Notes: generated by a model not told the origin, from the sequence alone. A DNA stretch of 8,317 nucleotides from Halobacteriales archaeon SW_9_67_24 (GCA_003022685.1 PXSV01000014.1:1-8317), one strand, 5' to 3'; shown: positions 1-5,966, counted from the first letter of the stretch. Program-made: numbers and translations.

Positions 1-1200
1 TCAGAACGTCGAAATCTCGCCGTCGACGGCACGACGCGTCACGTCGGTGAGGTCGCCGAGTTCACGATCGACGATCCTGGCGACAGCGCCCTCGACGTCA
101 CCGAGCGCCACCCCCGAGGCGGTGCTGACGTGGATGTCGGCGACGTGAGGATGGTCGCCCGGCTGACCGATCCGGCTCCCGAGCCGCACCCGGAGGTCGC
201 GGATGCCCTCGACCTCGCGCACGACCGACTCGGCGATCTCGGTCGAGAGCAGGTTGTAGAGTTTCCCGATGTGGTTGACGGGGTTTTTGCCCGAAGTAGC
301 CTCCATCGACATCGAGCGGTTCGGGGTGATGAGACCGTTCGCCCGGTTGCCCCGTCCTACCGAACCGTCGTCGCCCTGCTCGGCGGAGGTCCCAGTAGTG
401 GTAAGGTAGATCGAGCCTTCGTCGTAGTCGTCGGCGGTGTTCACGCGAACGTCGACCTCGCGGTCGGTGTACTCGCGGGCGAGGTCGGTGACGTACTCGC
501 GTACGCCGTCGACCGCATCGGTGTACGCCTCCAGGCTCTCGATGTGGGCGTCGATCATCGCCGCCGCCACGGTGACGTCGATCCGATCGCCCTCGCGTTT
601 GCCCATTACCTTGATGTCGGCCCCGAGTTCGGGGTTGTCGCTCGCATACTCGCCGTTGAGCCGGCGCTCGGTTGCGAGGACGATCTCCTCGGTTTCCGAA
701 AGCGGTGCGTGACCAACTCCGAAGCTCGTGTCGTTCGCCATCGGCACGCTGTCGCCGTCGAACACCTCCCGGAGGTCGCCGCTGCCCTCGCCGAGTTTCG
801 CGTCGAGGACCACGTCGGTGCCGACGTCGAGATGCGGGACGTGGGCGTCGAGATACTGGCGGGCCGCCCGGAGCGCGATCGGCTCGGTCGGGATCGTCGT
901 GCCCTCGTACTCGCTGGTCGCGCGCCCGACGATCAGGACGTAGATCGGCTCGATCACCTCGCCGCCACCGAAGGCGGGAGCGGCGTTGCCCGCGACCAGC
1001 TGGGTCTCGTCGGTGTTGTAGTGGAGGATCGTCCCCACTCGGTCGAGATACGCGGCCGCGAGCGCACGCGAGACGCTCTCGGCGATCCCGTCACAGAGCG
1101 AGTCGGGGTGGCCGATGCCCTTGCGCTCGACGATCTCGACGGTTTGATCGTCGACCGCGGGCCGGTCGAGCGCCGCGACGCTGACGTTCCGTTCGGTCAT
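1..1200 (-). CDS. mat: Archaeal-type S-adenosylmethionine synthetase (methionine adenosyltransferase)
   Basis: This cytosolic enzyme makes S-adenosylmethionine from methionine and ATP, feeding methylation and polyamine-type chemistry. The protein is 399 residues, the usual length (about 400) of the archaeal family, which is highly diverged from bacterial MetK. Visible conserved blocks are ERKGIGHPDS (residues 25-34), a GEGSGDL segment (about 137-143), ANDTSFGVGHAP (155-166), the glycine-rich GRGNRANG (282-289) and ATSGKNPVNHIGKLYN (301-316), all typical of archaeal MAT. The gene is complete: its TGA stop occupies the first three bases of the window and its ATG is at 1198-1200. A TATA-like box 25-30 bases upstream supports this start and a leaderless mRNA. 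The gene lies 71 bases after the CYTH gene on the same strand but appears to have its own promoter. Identification is very secure. Confidence 0.97.
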   Translation of the reverse strand: MTERNVSVAALDRPAVDDQTVEIVERKGIGHPDSLCDGIAESVSRALAAAYLDRVGTILHYNTDETQLVAGNAAPAFGGGEVIEPIYVLIVGRATSEYEGTTIPTEPIALRAARQYLDAHVPHLDVGTDVVLDAKLGEGSGDLREVFDGDSVPMANDTSFGVGHAPLSETEEIVLATERRLNGEYASDNPELGADIKVMGKREGDRIDVTVAAAMIDAHIESLEAYTDAVDGVREYVTDLAREYTDREVDVRVNTADDYDEGSIYLTTTGTSAEQGDDGSVGRGNRANGLITPNRSMSMEATSGKNPVNHIGKLYNLLSTEIAESVVREVEGIRDLRVRLGSRIGQPGDHPHVADIHVSTASGVALGDVEGAVARIVDRELGDLTDVTRRAVDGEISTF

Positions 1201-1224
1201 GCCCTCAGTTCGCGGCCGGCCGGT

Positions 1225-1230
1225 CTATAA
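1225..1230 (-). promoter_or_regulatory. TATA-like box of the mat gene
   Basis: On the minus strand TTATAG stands about 25-30 bases before the mat ATG, in a short AT-richer patch inside GC-rich flanks. In haloarchaea this spacing puts transcription start at or beside the start codon, giving a leaderless mRNA. No Shine-Dalgarno-like sequence lies before the ATG, which agrees. The call rests on motif and spacing only. Confidence 0.55.
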
Positions 1231-1271
1231 CTTACGGAAACTTTTGCGACGAGTGGGATTACCATCGGTTA

Positions 1272-1877
1272 TCACCCGTCGGTGGACCCGTCCGCGTCGG
1301 GCGCATCGAGGAGGAGTTCGAGGTAGGAGGTCCGGATCTGGTCGTCGGGATCGAGCCCGAGGTCGGCGAGGAGTTCGCGCGCGCCGTCGCGGGCGGCCCC
1401 GATCCCGTCGTCCGCCTCGACCGTCCGCTCGACCTCGACGAACGTCCCGAGGTCCTCGACGGAATCCAGAGCGACCGTGTACGCCCCGAGGACGAACCGT
1501 TCGCGGTGTTTCGTCACCCGAGCGGCGGGCGCAAAGCCGAGCGCGGCGAGGATCGCGCCGGTCGCATCGGGATCGGCCACTGCGGTTTCGGCCTCCTCGC
1601 GGGTTTTCGACGCAGCTTCGATCAACGGTCCCTTGTACGCGAGGTGGGTCATCTCCCGTTCGTCTTCCGCCGTGTCCCCTTCTCGCTCTTCCGTGCCCCC
1701 TTCGCGCGTCTCGTGGCGGAGTCGGAGCGCCTCGTCGGTGTCGGCGAACGAGCGGTGGGGGGCGTCGTAGTAGGTGTCCGCCTGGCGGACGGTGCCGAGC
1801 CGGGTGGCTTCGCGCGCAGCGAGTGCCTCGCGGATCGGCTCGTGGGCAGCCTGGACTTTGAGTTCGACTTCGTACAT
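1272..1877 (-). CDS. CYTH-domain protein, class IV adenylate cyclase (CyaB)-like
   Basis: This 201-residue protein belongs to the CYTH (CyaB/thiamine triphosphatase) superfamily, whose members bind triphosphate substrates with divalent metal inside a beta-barrel tunnel. The signature ExExK is at the N-terminus (E3, E5, K7). It is followed by QADTYYD (residues 32-38), LRLRHE (51-56), the YKGP strand (81-84), basic residues K123-R127 and the acidic strand pair LDSVEDLGTFVEVE (137-150). This order matches the archaeal CyaB-like group. Residues 57-76 form a charged, low-complexity loop rich in E, D, G and T, between the RLR and YKG strands. The true substrate is unknown: adenylate cyclase activity is only the family name, and polyphosphate or triphosphate hydrolysis is equally possible. 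It follows the amphi-Trp-like gene by 47 bases with no clear promoter or ribosome site, so co-transcription is plausible. Confidence 0.88.
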   Translation of the reverse strand: MYEVELKVQAAHEPIREALAAREATRLGTVRQADTYYDAPHRSFADTDEALRLRHETREGGTEEREGDTAEDEREMTHLAYKGPLIEAASKTREEAETAVADPDATGAILAALGFAPAARVTKHRERFVLGAYTVALDSVEDLGTFVEVERTVEADDGIGAARDGARELLADLGLDPDDQIRTSYLELLLDAPDADGSTDG

Positions 1878-1924
1878 TCGATCTCGCTCGTGGTTTCGTC
1901 AGTACTGGGGACGGCGCAGTTCGG

Positions 1925-2170
1925 CTACTCGTCGGTCTGCCTGTCCAGTTCGATACTGATCGCCTCGCGCTTGTCGCCGAGCATCGGCTCGTGTTCGCTG
2001 ACTTCGATGTCGTACTCGATTGTTTCTTCCGGATCGAGCGTCATCGATTTGTTACCGACCGCGACGTCGATCTCGCTGTCGCCCTCGCCGAGGTCGCTTG
2101 CGATCGACTCCAGTTCCGCCGCGACGCCCTCACGGGAAAGCTCCTCACTCGCGCTGGTGGTGTCCGCCAT
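1925..2170 (-). CDS. Small amphi-Trp-domain-like protein
   Basis: This encodes an 81-residue acidic protein. The N-terminal half has the helical pattern SREGVAAELESIASDLGEG (residues 12-30), followed by short alternating strands (DVAVGNKSMTLDP, IEYDIEVSE, REAISIELD). That arrangement resembles the amphi-Trp domain proteins common in haloarchaea, whose function is not established. Those proteins usually end in a strand carrying a tryptophan; this copy has no tryptophan at all, so it is a diverged member or a related fold. The frame stays open upstream to 2263, but the extension encodes an unlikely sequence across the promoter. The ATG at 2168-2170, with a TATA-like box 24-30 bases before it, is the preferred start. 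It heads a possible two-gene unit with the CYTH gene 47 bases downstream. Confidence 0.7.
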   Translation of the reverse strand: MADTTSASEELSREGVAAELESIASDLGEGDSEIDVAVGNKSMTLDPEETIEYDIEVSEHEPMLGDKREAISIELDRQTDE

Positions 2171-2193
2171 ACCCAAGCGGAGTCCCGTAAGCA

Positions 2194-2200
2194 GTATAAA
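2194..2200 (-). promoter_or_regulatory. TATA-like box of the amphi-Trp-like gene
   Basis: The minus-strand sequence TTTATAC is one of the best TATA matches in the window and lies 24-30 bases before the ATG at 2170. The spacing predicts a leaderless transcript and decides the short start over the open upstream extension. Confidence 0.65.
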
Positions 2201-2347
2201 CACTCCGCAGTCCGCGACCGGATCGATCGGGTCGGTTGTGGCGGTTTCTCGTCGTTCGACCAACTGAAAGGGTCAAAATACGATACCGGCTTGCACCGAC
2301 CCGGTGGGTAGTGGTTCGCCCACCGAGGGTTCGGGGCCGAAACGCTG

Positions 2348-2356
2348 TTCTTAAAC
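2348..2356 (+). promoter_or_regulatory. TATA-like box of the FKBP gene
   Basis: TTCTTAAAC ends 23 bases before the ATG at 2380, with an A-rich CGAAAC element about ten bases upstream that could act as a BRE. The spacing fits a leaderless mRNA. It faces away from the amphi-Trp-like promoter, so 2171-2379 is a divergent control region of 209 bases. I see no coding signal in that region. Confidence 0.6.
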
Positions 2357-2379
2357 GTCGAACGGGTGTGAGTACGCAC

Positions 2380-3408
2380 ATGACCGACGATCAGCCCGAA
2401 GCCGCCGAACCGGACGACGAACCAACCGACGCCGAGGGCAACAACGGCGACGCCAACGAAACCGAGGAGCAGGGCATCCAGGAGGGCGACTTCGTTCGCC
2501 TCGCATACACCGCCCACACGGTCGAGAACGACCAGCTCGTCGACACTACCGACCAGGAGGTCGCCGAGGAAGAGGGCGTCGACGACCAGCAGGAGTCGTT
2601 CGAGCCGCGCGTGATCGCGGTCGGGGCGGGCCACCTCTTCGATGCCGTCGAACAGGACTTCATTGGGGGCGAGGCCGGCGACTCCGGCTCCGTGACCGTG
2701 CCCGCCGAGGAAGCGTTCGGCGAGTACGACGAGGAGGAAGTCCGGACGCTGAGTGCGGAGAAGATCCCCGAGGACGACCGGTATCCAGGCGGCCACGTCG
2801 ACATCGATGGCGAGCACGGCCACGTCAACACCATCATCGGCGGCCGCGCGCGCGTCGACTTCAACCACCCGCTCGCGGGCGAGGACGTCGAGTACGAGTA
2901 CGAGGTGCTCGAGACCGTCGACGACCGCATCGAGCGCGCCGAGGGAATGCTCGGGATGTACTTCGACGCCGATCTCGACATACGGATCGAGGTCGACGAA
3001 GTAGCGGAAGAACGGATGGTCGAATCCGACGAAACCGAGGGTGACGATGGCGATGAGGATGGGGAAGCCGACGACGCCGAACCCGAATTCGAGGCCGAAC
3101 AGGTCGAAAAGGAGACACTCTACATCGAGCAGTCACCCCAGCTCCAGTTCGATCAGCAGTGGATGATGGGCAAACAGCAGATCCTCGGCGACCTCATCGA
3201 TCGCCTCGATCTCGACCGCGTGATCGTCGAGGAGGTCATCGACGGTTCTGGAGGTATGATGGGCGGCATGGGTGGCATGATGGGCGGCATGGGCGGCGGT
3301 GGCGGCGAGGAAGCCGATCTCGAAGCAATCGAAAAAGAACTCGAAGACGCCGACGTCGACGCCGACGAGATCACCGAGGAACTCGAAGGCGTCGACGCCG
3401 ACGAGTAA
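2380..3408 (+). CDS. Long-form FKBP-type peptidyl-prolyl cis-trans isomerase with Gly/Met-rich tail
   Basis: This 342-residue, very acidic protein belongs to the archaeal SlyD-like FKBP family, which catalyses prolyl isomerisation and acts as a folding chaperone. Residues 1-34 are a disordered acidic leader. The FKBP core runs from GDFVRLAYTAH (36-46) through VIAVGAGHLFDAVEQDFIGG (78-97) and VPAEEAFGEY (107-116). The insert-in-flap chaperone domain spans about 131-155, and the core closes with the diagnostic VDFNHPLAG (159-167) and its last strand. Residues 183-285 form the extra C-terminal domain of long archaeal FKBPs, broken by a D/E-rich linker (215-237). A tail GGMMGGMGGMMGGMGGGGG (291-309) and a helical acidic end (310-342) follow. 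The frame is open back to 2236, but the TATA-like box and the acidic N-terminus favour the start at 2380. It stands alone and converges on the response regulator gene. Confidence 0.93.
   Translation: MTDDQPEAAEPDDEPTDAEGNNGDANETEEQGIQEGDFVRLAYTAHTVENDQLVDTTDQEVAEEEGVDDQQESFEPRVIAVGAGHLFDAVEQDFIGGEAGDSGSVTVPAEEAFGEYDEEEVRTLSAEKIPEDDRYPGGHVDIDGEHGHVNTIIGGRARVDFNHPLAGEDVEYEYEVLETVDDRIERAEGMLGMYFDADLDIRIEVDEVAEERMVESDETEGDDGDEDGEADDAEPEFEAEQVEKETLYIEQSPQLQFDQQWMMGKQQILGDLIDRLDLDRVIVEEVIDGSGGMMGGMGGMMGGMGGGGGEEADLEAIEKELEDADVDADEITEELEGVDADE
3256..3297 (+). repeat. 21-base tandem repeat coding the GGM tail
   Basis: Two adjacent 21-base units, 3256-3276 and 3277-3297, differ at a single base. Each encodes MMGGMGG within the C-terminal part of the FKBP gene. 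The unit is a multiple of three, so copy number can change without breaking the frame. A glycine-only stretch follows directly. Confidence 0.9.
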
Positions 3409-3467
3409 GCCGACTCGCTGCGCTCGGACGACTTCAACTCCGTCGCACGCGGCGGCCACACTCACCG

Positions 3468-3482
3468 ACCGCCACCGGCGGT
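3468..3482. terminator. Short hairpin between convergent FKBP and response-regulator genes
   Basis: ACCGCC and GGCGGT form a six-base-pair stem with a three-base loop inside the 86-base gap between two convergent stop codons. No T-tract follows on either strand. In such GC-rich DNA a hairpin of this size can arise by chance, and archaeal termination depends mainly on T-rich stretches. It is listed only as a possible transcript end. Confidence 0.25.
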
Positions 3483-3494
3483 TCGATTCGCGGG

Positions 3495-3854
3495 TTACTC
3501 GCCGAGAACGCGCTCCACGCAGTCGACGACCTCGTTCATCCGGAACGGTTTCTCGATGTGGTCGGTCACCTCGACGTCGTCGACTTCCTCGCGCGATTCA
3601 GCCGCAGTCAACAGCACTACCGGCAGGTCGGGATTGATGTCGTTGCGGATCCGATCGAGCACTTCGTGGCCGTTCATGTGCGGCATCATGATGTCGAGCA
3701 ACACCAGATCCGGGAGCGGTTCGGCCTCGAGATACTCCAGACACTCGCGGCCGTTCGCACACGTTTCGGCCTCGAAGTCGTTCTTCCCGAGTTTGAACTT
3801 GAGGAGTTCGCGCATCCCCGCATCGTCGTCGACGATCAGCACTGTTTGCGTCAT
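3495..3854 (-). CDS. Stand-alone receiver-domain response regulator (CheY-like)
   Basis: The 119-residue protein is a single response-regulator receiver domain. It accepts a phosphate from a histidine kinase and passes the signal by protein-protein contact, since no output domain is present. The acidic metal-binding residues D9-D11 are in VLIVDDD. The phosphoacceptor is D54 in LLDIMMPHMNG, the switch threonine is T83 in VVLLTAAE, and the conserved lysine is K102 in EKPF. All catalytic residues are intact. The partner kinase is not in this window. The gene lies 250 bases downstream of the KaiC/RAD55-like gene on the same strand but has its own TATA-like sequences. The domain assignment is secure; the pathway (taxis, light, redox or other) cannot be told. 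Confidence 0.95.
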   Translation of the reverse strand: MTQTVLIVDDDAGMRELLKFKLGKNDFEAETCANGRECLEYLEAEPLPDLVLLDIMMPHMNGHEVLDRIRNDINPDLPVVLLTAAESREEVDDVEVTDHIEKPFRMNEVVDCVERVLGE

Positions 3855-3891
3855 CGGTCGTTACTATTCATTATGTTCTTCCGCGTATCCA

Positions 3892-3899
3892 CTATTAAA
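3892..3899 (-). promoter_or_regulatory. Possible TATA-like box of the response regulator gene
   Basis: TTTAATAG on the minus strand lies 38-45 bases before the ATG at 3854, which would leave a leader of roughly 10-20 bases. A second AT-rich candidate (ACATAATG, about 20 bases before the ATG) is closer than usual. Which one is used cannot be decided from sequence. Confidence 0.4.
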
Positions 3900-3912
3900 C
3901 GCATCGATAGAA

Positions 3913-3951
3913 CGATCGGTTGCCGTTCCCGGTCCGATGGACCGATCGGTT
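3913..3951. repeat. Direct repeat CGATCGGTT upstream of the response regulator gene
   Basis: CGATCGGTT occurs at 3913-3921 and again at 3943-3951, 30 bases apart start to start, close to three helical turns. The first copy begins 14 bases upstream of the response regulator's likely TATA box. Between them CGGTCC-GAT-GGACCG (3930-3944) forms a six-base-pair inverted repeat. The set could be a regulator binding region, but CGATCG-type words are common in haloarchaeal DNA. Confidence 0.35.
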
Positions 3952-4049
3952 TTCCCCCGGTCGGGCGTTTCCGCCGGCGAGCCGCGCGTCCCGTGGACCG
4001 GTTCGAGCCCGCCGGGCTGGCGGTCATAGGGATCGTTGTTACTGTTTAC

Positions 4050-4082
4050 CGGTATTCGCCGACCTCGTGTCGGCGAATACCG
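4050..4082. repeat. Perfect 14-base inverted repeat with 5-base spacer
   Basis: The left arm CGGTATTCGCCGAC (4050-4063) and right arm GTCGGCGAATACCG (4069-4082) are exact reverse complements around CTCGT. It begins 22 bases past the stop codon of the KaiC/RAD55-like gene and is about 195 bases upstream of the response regulator start. As RNA it would form a very stable hairpin on either strand. No T-tract follows on either side, so a bacterial-style terminator is not a good fit. An operator, RNA-processing site or transcript-end stabiliser are alternatives. The rest of the gap 3855-4104 shows no coding signal. Confidence 0.92.
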
Positions 4083-4104
4083 AAATGGCTCACAACGGTC
4101 CCTC

Positions 4105-4731
4105 TCAGGCGATGTCGCGGCTGGTGTCGATCTCGACGCTGTCGGTGAGCTGGAGCTTGAGCGTCTCGGTGAGTGCGCGCCCGCCCCGGAACTTGGGGAC
4201 GGCGAGCCTGGTTTCGACCGCCGCGCCGGCGGTGGTGGCGGTCAGTCGGAGGATCACGTCGGCCATGTGCATGGTCGTGTCGCGGAGCGACGGTACGCTC
4301 CGCCCGTCGAGGCAGTGCAACACCGCGACGCTCTCGGTGTCGATGACGTGGAGGCGGAGCTGGGTCATGAACTCCTTGAGGCGCGAGCGCTCCTTCCGTT
4401 CGATGACCGTGTGGGGGTCCACGACCAGCGTCGCGTGCTCGGGGAGGTCGTGAAACAGCTCGATGGCGTGATCGACCCGCGACTCCTCGGTGACGTACTG
4501 AACCGTCGGGTCGCCGGTGTCGATCGCCGTCCGCCGGAACCCATCGGCGACCGCGAGCTCGGTCCGATCGAGCGTGAGATATAGCGTCTCGCGGGGAGCC
4601 ATGAACTCGTAAAGCAGGAGCTCGGCCTGGCTCGCGGGCGGTGCGGTCAACGCGACGATGCTTCCGGGGGGGATGCCGCCGTCGAGGCGCTGGTCGAGGA
4701 GCCCGATCCCCGTCGAGAGGCGCGACGCCAT
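4105..4731 (-). CDS. KaiC/RAD55-like RecA-superfamily protein with degenerate P-loop
   Basis: The 208-residue protein resembles the short haloarchaeal RAD55/KaiC-like proteins often annotated as 'HTR-like'. It opens with the family signature STGIGLLDQRLDGGIPPGSIVAL (residues 6-28), where the GGIPPGS turn precedes the P-loop. The expected GxxGxGKS/T is replaced by TAPPASQAEL (29-38), with no lysine or glycine, so ATP binding of the usual kind is doubtful. A Walker-B-like strand ATLVVD (100-105) and a C-terminal VPKFRGGRALTETLKLQL segment (178-195) match the KaiC-type core. No separate DNA-binding domain is evident. The frame is open to 4983, but the ATG at 4731 has a TATA-like box about 25 bases before it and starts at the family signature. 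It lies upstream of the stand-alone receiver gene on the same strand, and a signalling or regulatory role is inferred. The function is not established. Confidence 0.72.
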   Translation of the reverse strand: MASRLSTGIGLLDQRLDGGIPPGSIVALTAPPASQAELLLYEFMAPRETLYLTLDRTELAVADGFRRTAIDTGDPTVQYVTEESRVDHAIELFHDLPEHATLVVDPHTVIERKERSRLKEFMTQLRLHVIDTESVAVLHCLDGRSVPSLRDTTMHMADVILRLTATTAGAAVETRLAVPKFRGGRALTETLKLQLTDSVEIDTSRDIA

Positions 4732-4754
4732 TGTGTGGTCTTCTCGCGGACGTT

Positions 4755-4762
4755 GAATAAAC
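4755..4762 (-). promoter_or_regulatory. TATA-like box of the KaiC/RAD55-like gene
   Basis: GTTTATTC on the minus strand is 24-31 bases before the ATG at 4731, the spacing expected for a leaderless haloarchaeal transcript. It supports the shorter start. The divergent gap 4732-4988 contains this element and the pyrB upstream region; I see no gene in it. Confidence 0.6.
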
Positions 4763-4945
4763 CTTGTCTCGACGGCGGTTCCGGAGCCCGATCGGCTCGT
4801 TCGGCGTCCCGACGGCCCGTTACCGACCGGCGGACATTCCGCATCGGACCGTCGACTCCCGCTCGAAACGGACGGAAGCCGTCGAAACGAACACGGTTCC
4901 GTATCCACAGCTACAAGACGATCCCCCGTCCGACTCGACACGAGA

Positions 4946-5002
4946 ATGAGCCATCCAGACCGAAGCCGGCGGTGTCCATCCATGACCGATGCTCGATCGT
5001 AA
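4946..5002 (+). other. Possible 18-codon upstream ORF overlapping the pyrB start
   Basis: An ATG at 4946 opens an 18-codon frame (MSHPDRSRRCPSMTDARS) that ends in TAA at 5000-5002, 14 bases inside pyrB and out of frame with it. A second in-frame ATG at 4982 has GGTG seven bases before it, a partial match to the archaeal Shine-Dalgarno sequence; the pyrB ATG at 4989 has no site at good spacing. The frame could be chance, or translation of it could modulate pyrB. There is no protein-family evidence. Confidence 0.2.
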
Positions 5003-5966
5003 CCACGTCATCACCGCGAAGGACCTCTCGCGCGCCGACATCGAGACGGTGCTCGATCGTGCAGCCGCAATCGAGCGCGATCCCCCCGAGCGGGAGCGTC
5101 ACGCGGGCCGGCTGCTCGGCCTGTGCTTTTTCGAGCCGAGTACGCGCACGCGGATGAGCTTCGAGGCCGCGATCAAGCGCCTCGGCGGTGACGCGCTCGA
5201 CATGGGACCTGTCGATTCCTCCAGCGCGACCAAAGGCGAGAGCCTCGCCGACACCGTGCGCGTGATCGCGGGGTACGCGGACGCCCTGGTGCTCCGCCAT
5301 CCGAGCGAGGGTGCGGCGACGATGGCGAGCGAGTTCGTTGACGTGCCGCTGCTCAACGCCGGCGACGGCGCGGGCCAGCATCCGACCCAGACCCTGCTCG
5401 ACCTCTACACGATGCGGGAGAACGCGGGCGGCCTTTCGGATCTCACCGTCGGGATCATGGGCGATCTGAAGTACGGCCGCACCGTCCACTCGCTCGCGTA
5501 CGCGCTCACCAAGTTCGATGCCCGACAGCACTTCGTGAGCCCGGAGAGCCTCCGGCTCCCCCGCTCCGTGCGATACGACCTCCACGAGGCCGGCGCGCGG
5601 ATCCGCGAGCACGACGACCTCGACGCAGTGCTCGACGAACTCGAGGTGCTCTACGTCACCAGGATCCAGCGCGAGCGCTTCCCCGACGAGAACGAGTACC
5701 GTCAGGTGGCGGGCGAGTACCGCATCGACGCCGCGACGATGGAGCGCGCTCGCGAGGAATGTGTCGTGATGCACCCGCTCCCGCGGGTCGACGAGATCGC
5801 GCCCGACGTCGACGCGACCCCCCATGCGAAATACTTCGAGCAGGCCCACAACGGCGTTCCCGTCCGGACGGCGCTGCTCGATCTCCTGCTCGACGACGCG
5901 GACAGTGGAGGCGGCGAGGAGACCGTGGACGCCGCGGACGACGGCGAAGACGGGAGGAAACCATGA
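4989..5966 (+). CDS. pyrB: Aspartate carbamoyltransferase, catalytic chain
   Basis: PyrB joins carbamoyl phosphate and aspartate to carbamoyl-aspartate, the committed step of pyrimidine synthesis, as trimers that assemble with PyrI dimers in the cytosol. The carbamoyl-phosphate loop is FFEPSTRTRMSFEAA (residues 47-61; S51-T52-R53-T54). The 80s loop SSSATKGES supplies S79 and K82 from a neighbouring subunit. H131-P-T-Q134 lies in HPTQTLLDL, GDLKYGRTVHSL (158-169) carries R164, TRIQRER is at 224-230, and HPLPRVDEI (262-270) closes the site. The catalytic residues look intact. At 325 residues it is longer than a typical 300-310-residue chain because of an acidic tail after about residue 302 (DDADSGGGEETVDAADDGED). 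It overlaps pyrI by ATGA, so the two are translated together. No convincing TATA box precedes it at leaderless spacing. Confidence 0.98.
   Translation: MLDRNHVITAKDLSRADIETVLDRAAAIERDPPERERHAGRLLGLCFFEPSTRTRMSFEAAIKRLGGDALDMGPVDSSSATKGESLADTVRVIAGYADALVLRHPSEGAATMASEFVDVPLLNAGDGAGQHPTQTLLDLYTMRENAGGLSDLTVGIMGDLKYGRTVHSLAYALTKFDARQHFVSPESLRLPRSVRYDLHEAGARIREHDDLDAVLDELEVLYVTRIQRERFPDENEYRQVAGEYRIDAATMERAREECVVMHPLPRVDEIAPDVDATPHAKYFEQAHNGVPVRTALLDLLLDDADSGGGEETVDAADDGEDGRKP
5953..5957 (+). promoter_or_regulatory. Shine-Dalgarno site for pyrI
   Basis: GGAGG inside the end of pyrB lies five bases before the pyrI ATG at 5963. With the ATGA overlap it points to translational coupling, which would keep the PyrB and PyrI chains near equal amounts. 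It is one of the few clear ribosome-binding sites in a window where most genes look leaderless. Confidence 0.8.

Noticed and set aside
130..1230. 366-codon open frame on the plus strand opposite mat
   Set aside because: It is antisense to a certain gene. Long antisense frames are expected in GC-rich haloarchaeal DNA with strong third-position bias, and the product has no recognisable motif.
2041..2868. 275-codon minus-strand frame across the amphi-Trp/FKBP promoter region
   Set aside because: It runs antisense to FKBP, through both TATA-like boxes and into the amphi-Trp-like gene in another frame. The composition is not that of a single protein.
3410..3435. Palindrome-like CCGACTCGCTGCGCTCGG just after the FKBP stop
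   Set aside because: Only the outer four base pairs match well and the inner positions mismatch. Such words are very common in haloarchaeal genomes.
3159..4148. 329-codon plus-strand frame
   Set aside because: It begins as arginine-rich shadow of the FKBP gene and continues antisense to the response regulator and across the inverted repeat. No motif is visible.
4732..4983. 84-residue N-terminal extension of the KaiC/RAD55-like protein
   Set aside because: The extension crosses the TATA-like box and has no similarity to the KaiC-type start; the shorter protein begins exactly at the family signature.
4911..5849. 312-codon minus-strand frame opposite pyrB
   Set aside because: It mirrors pyrB codons and has no conserved motif, while pyrB is unambiguous.
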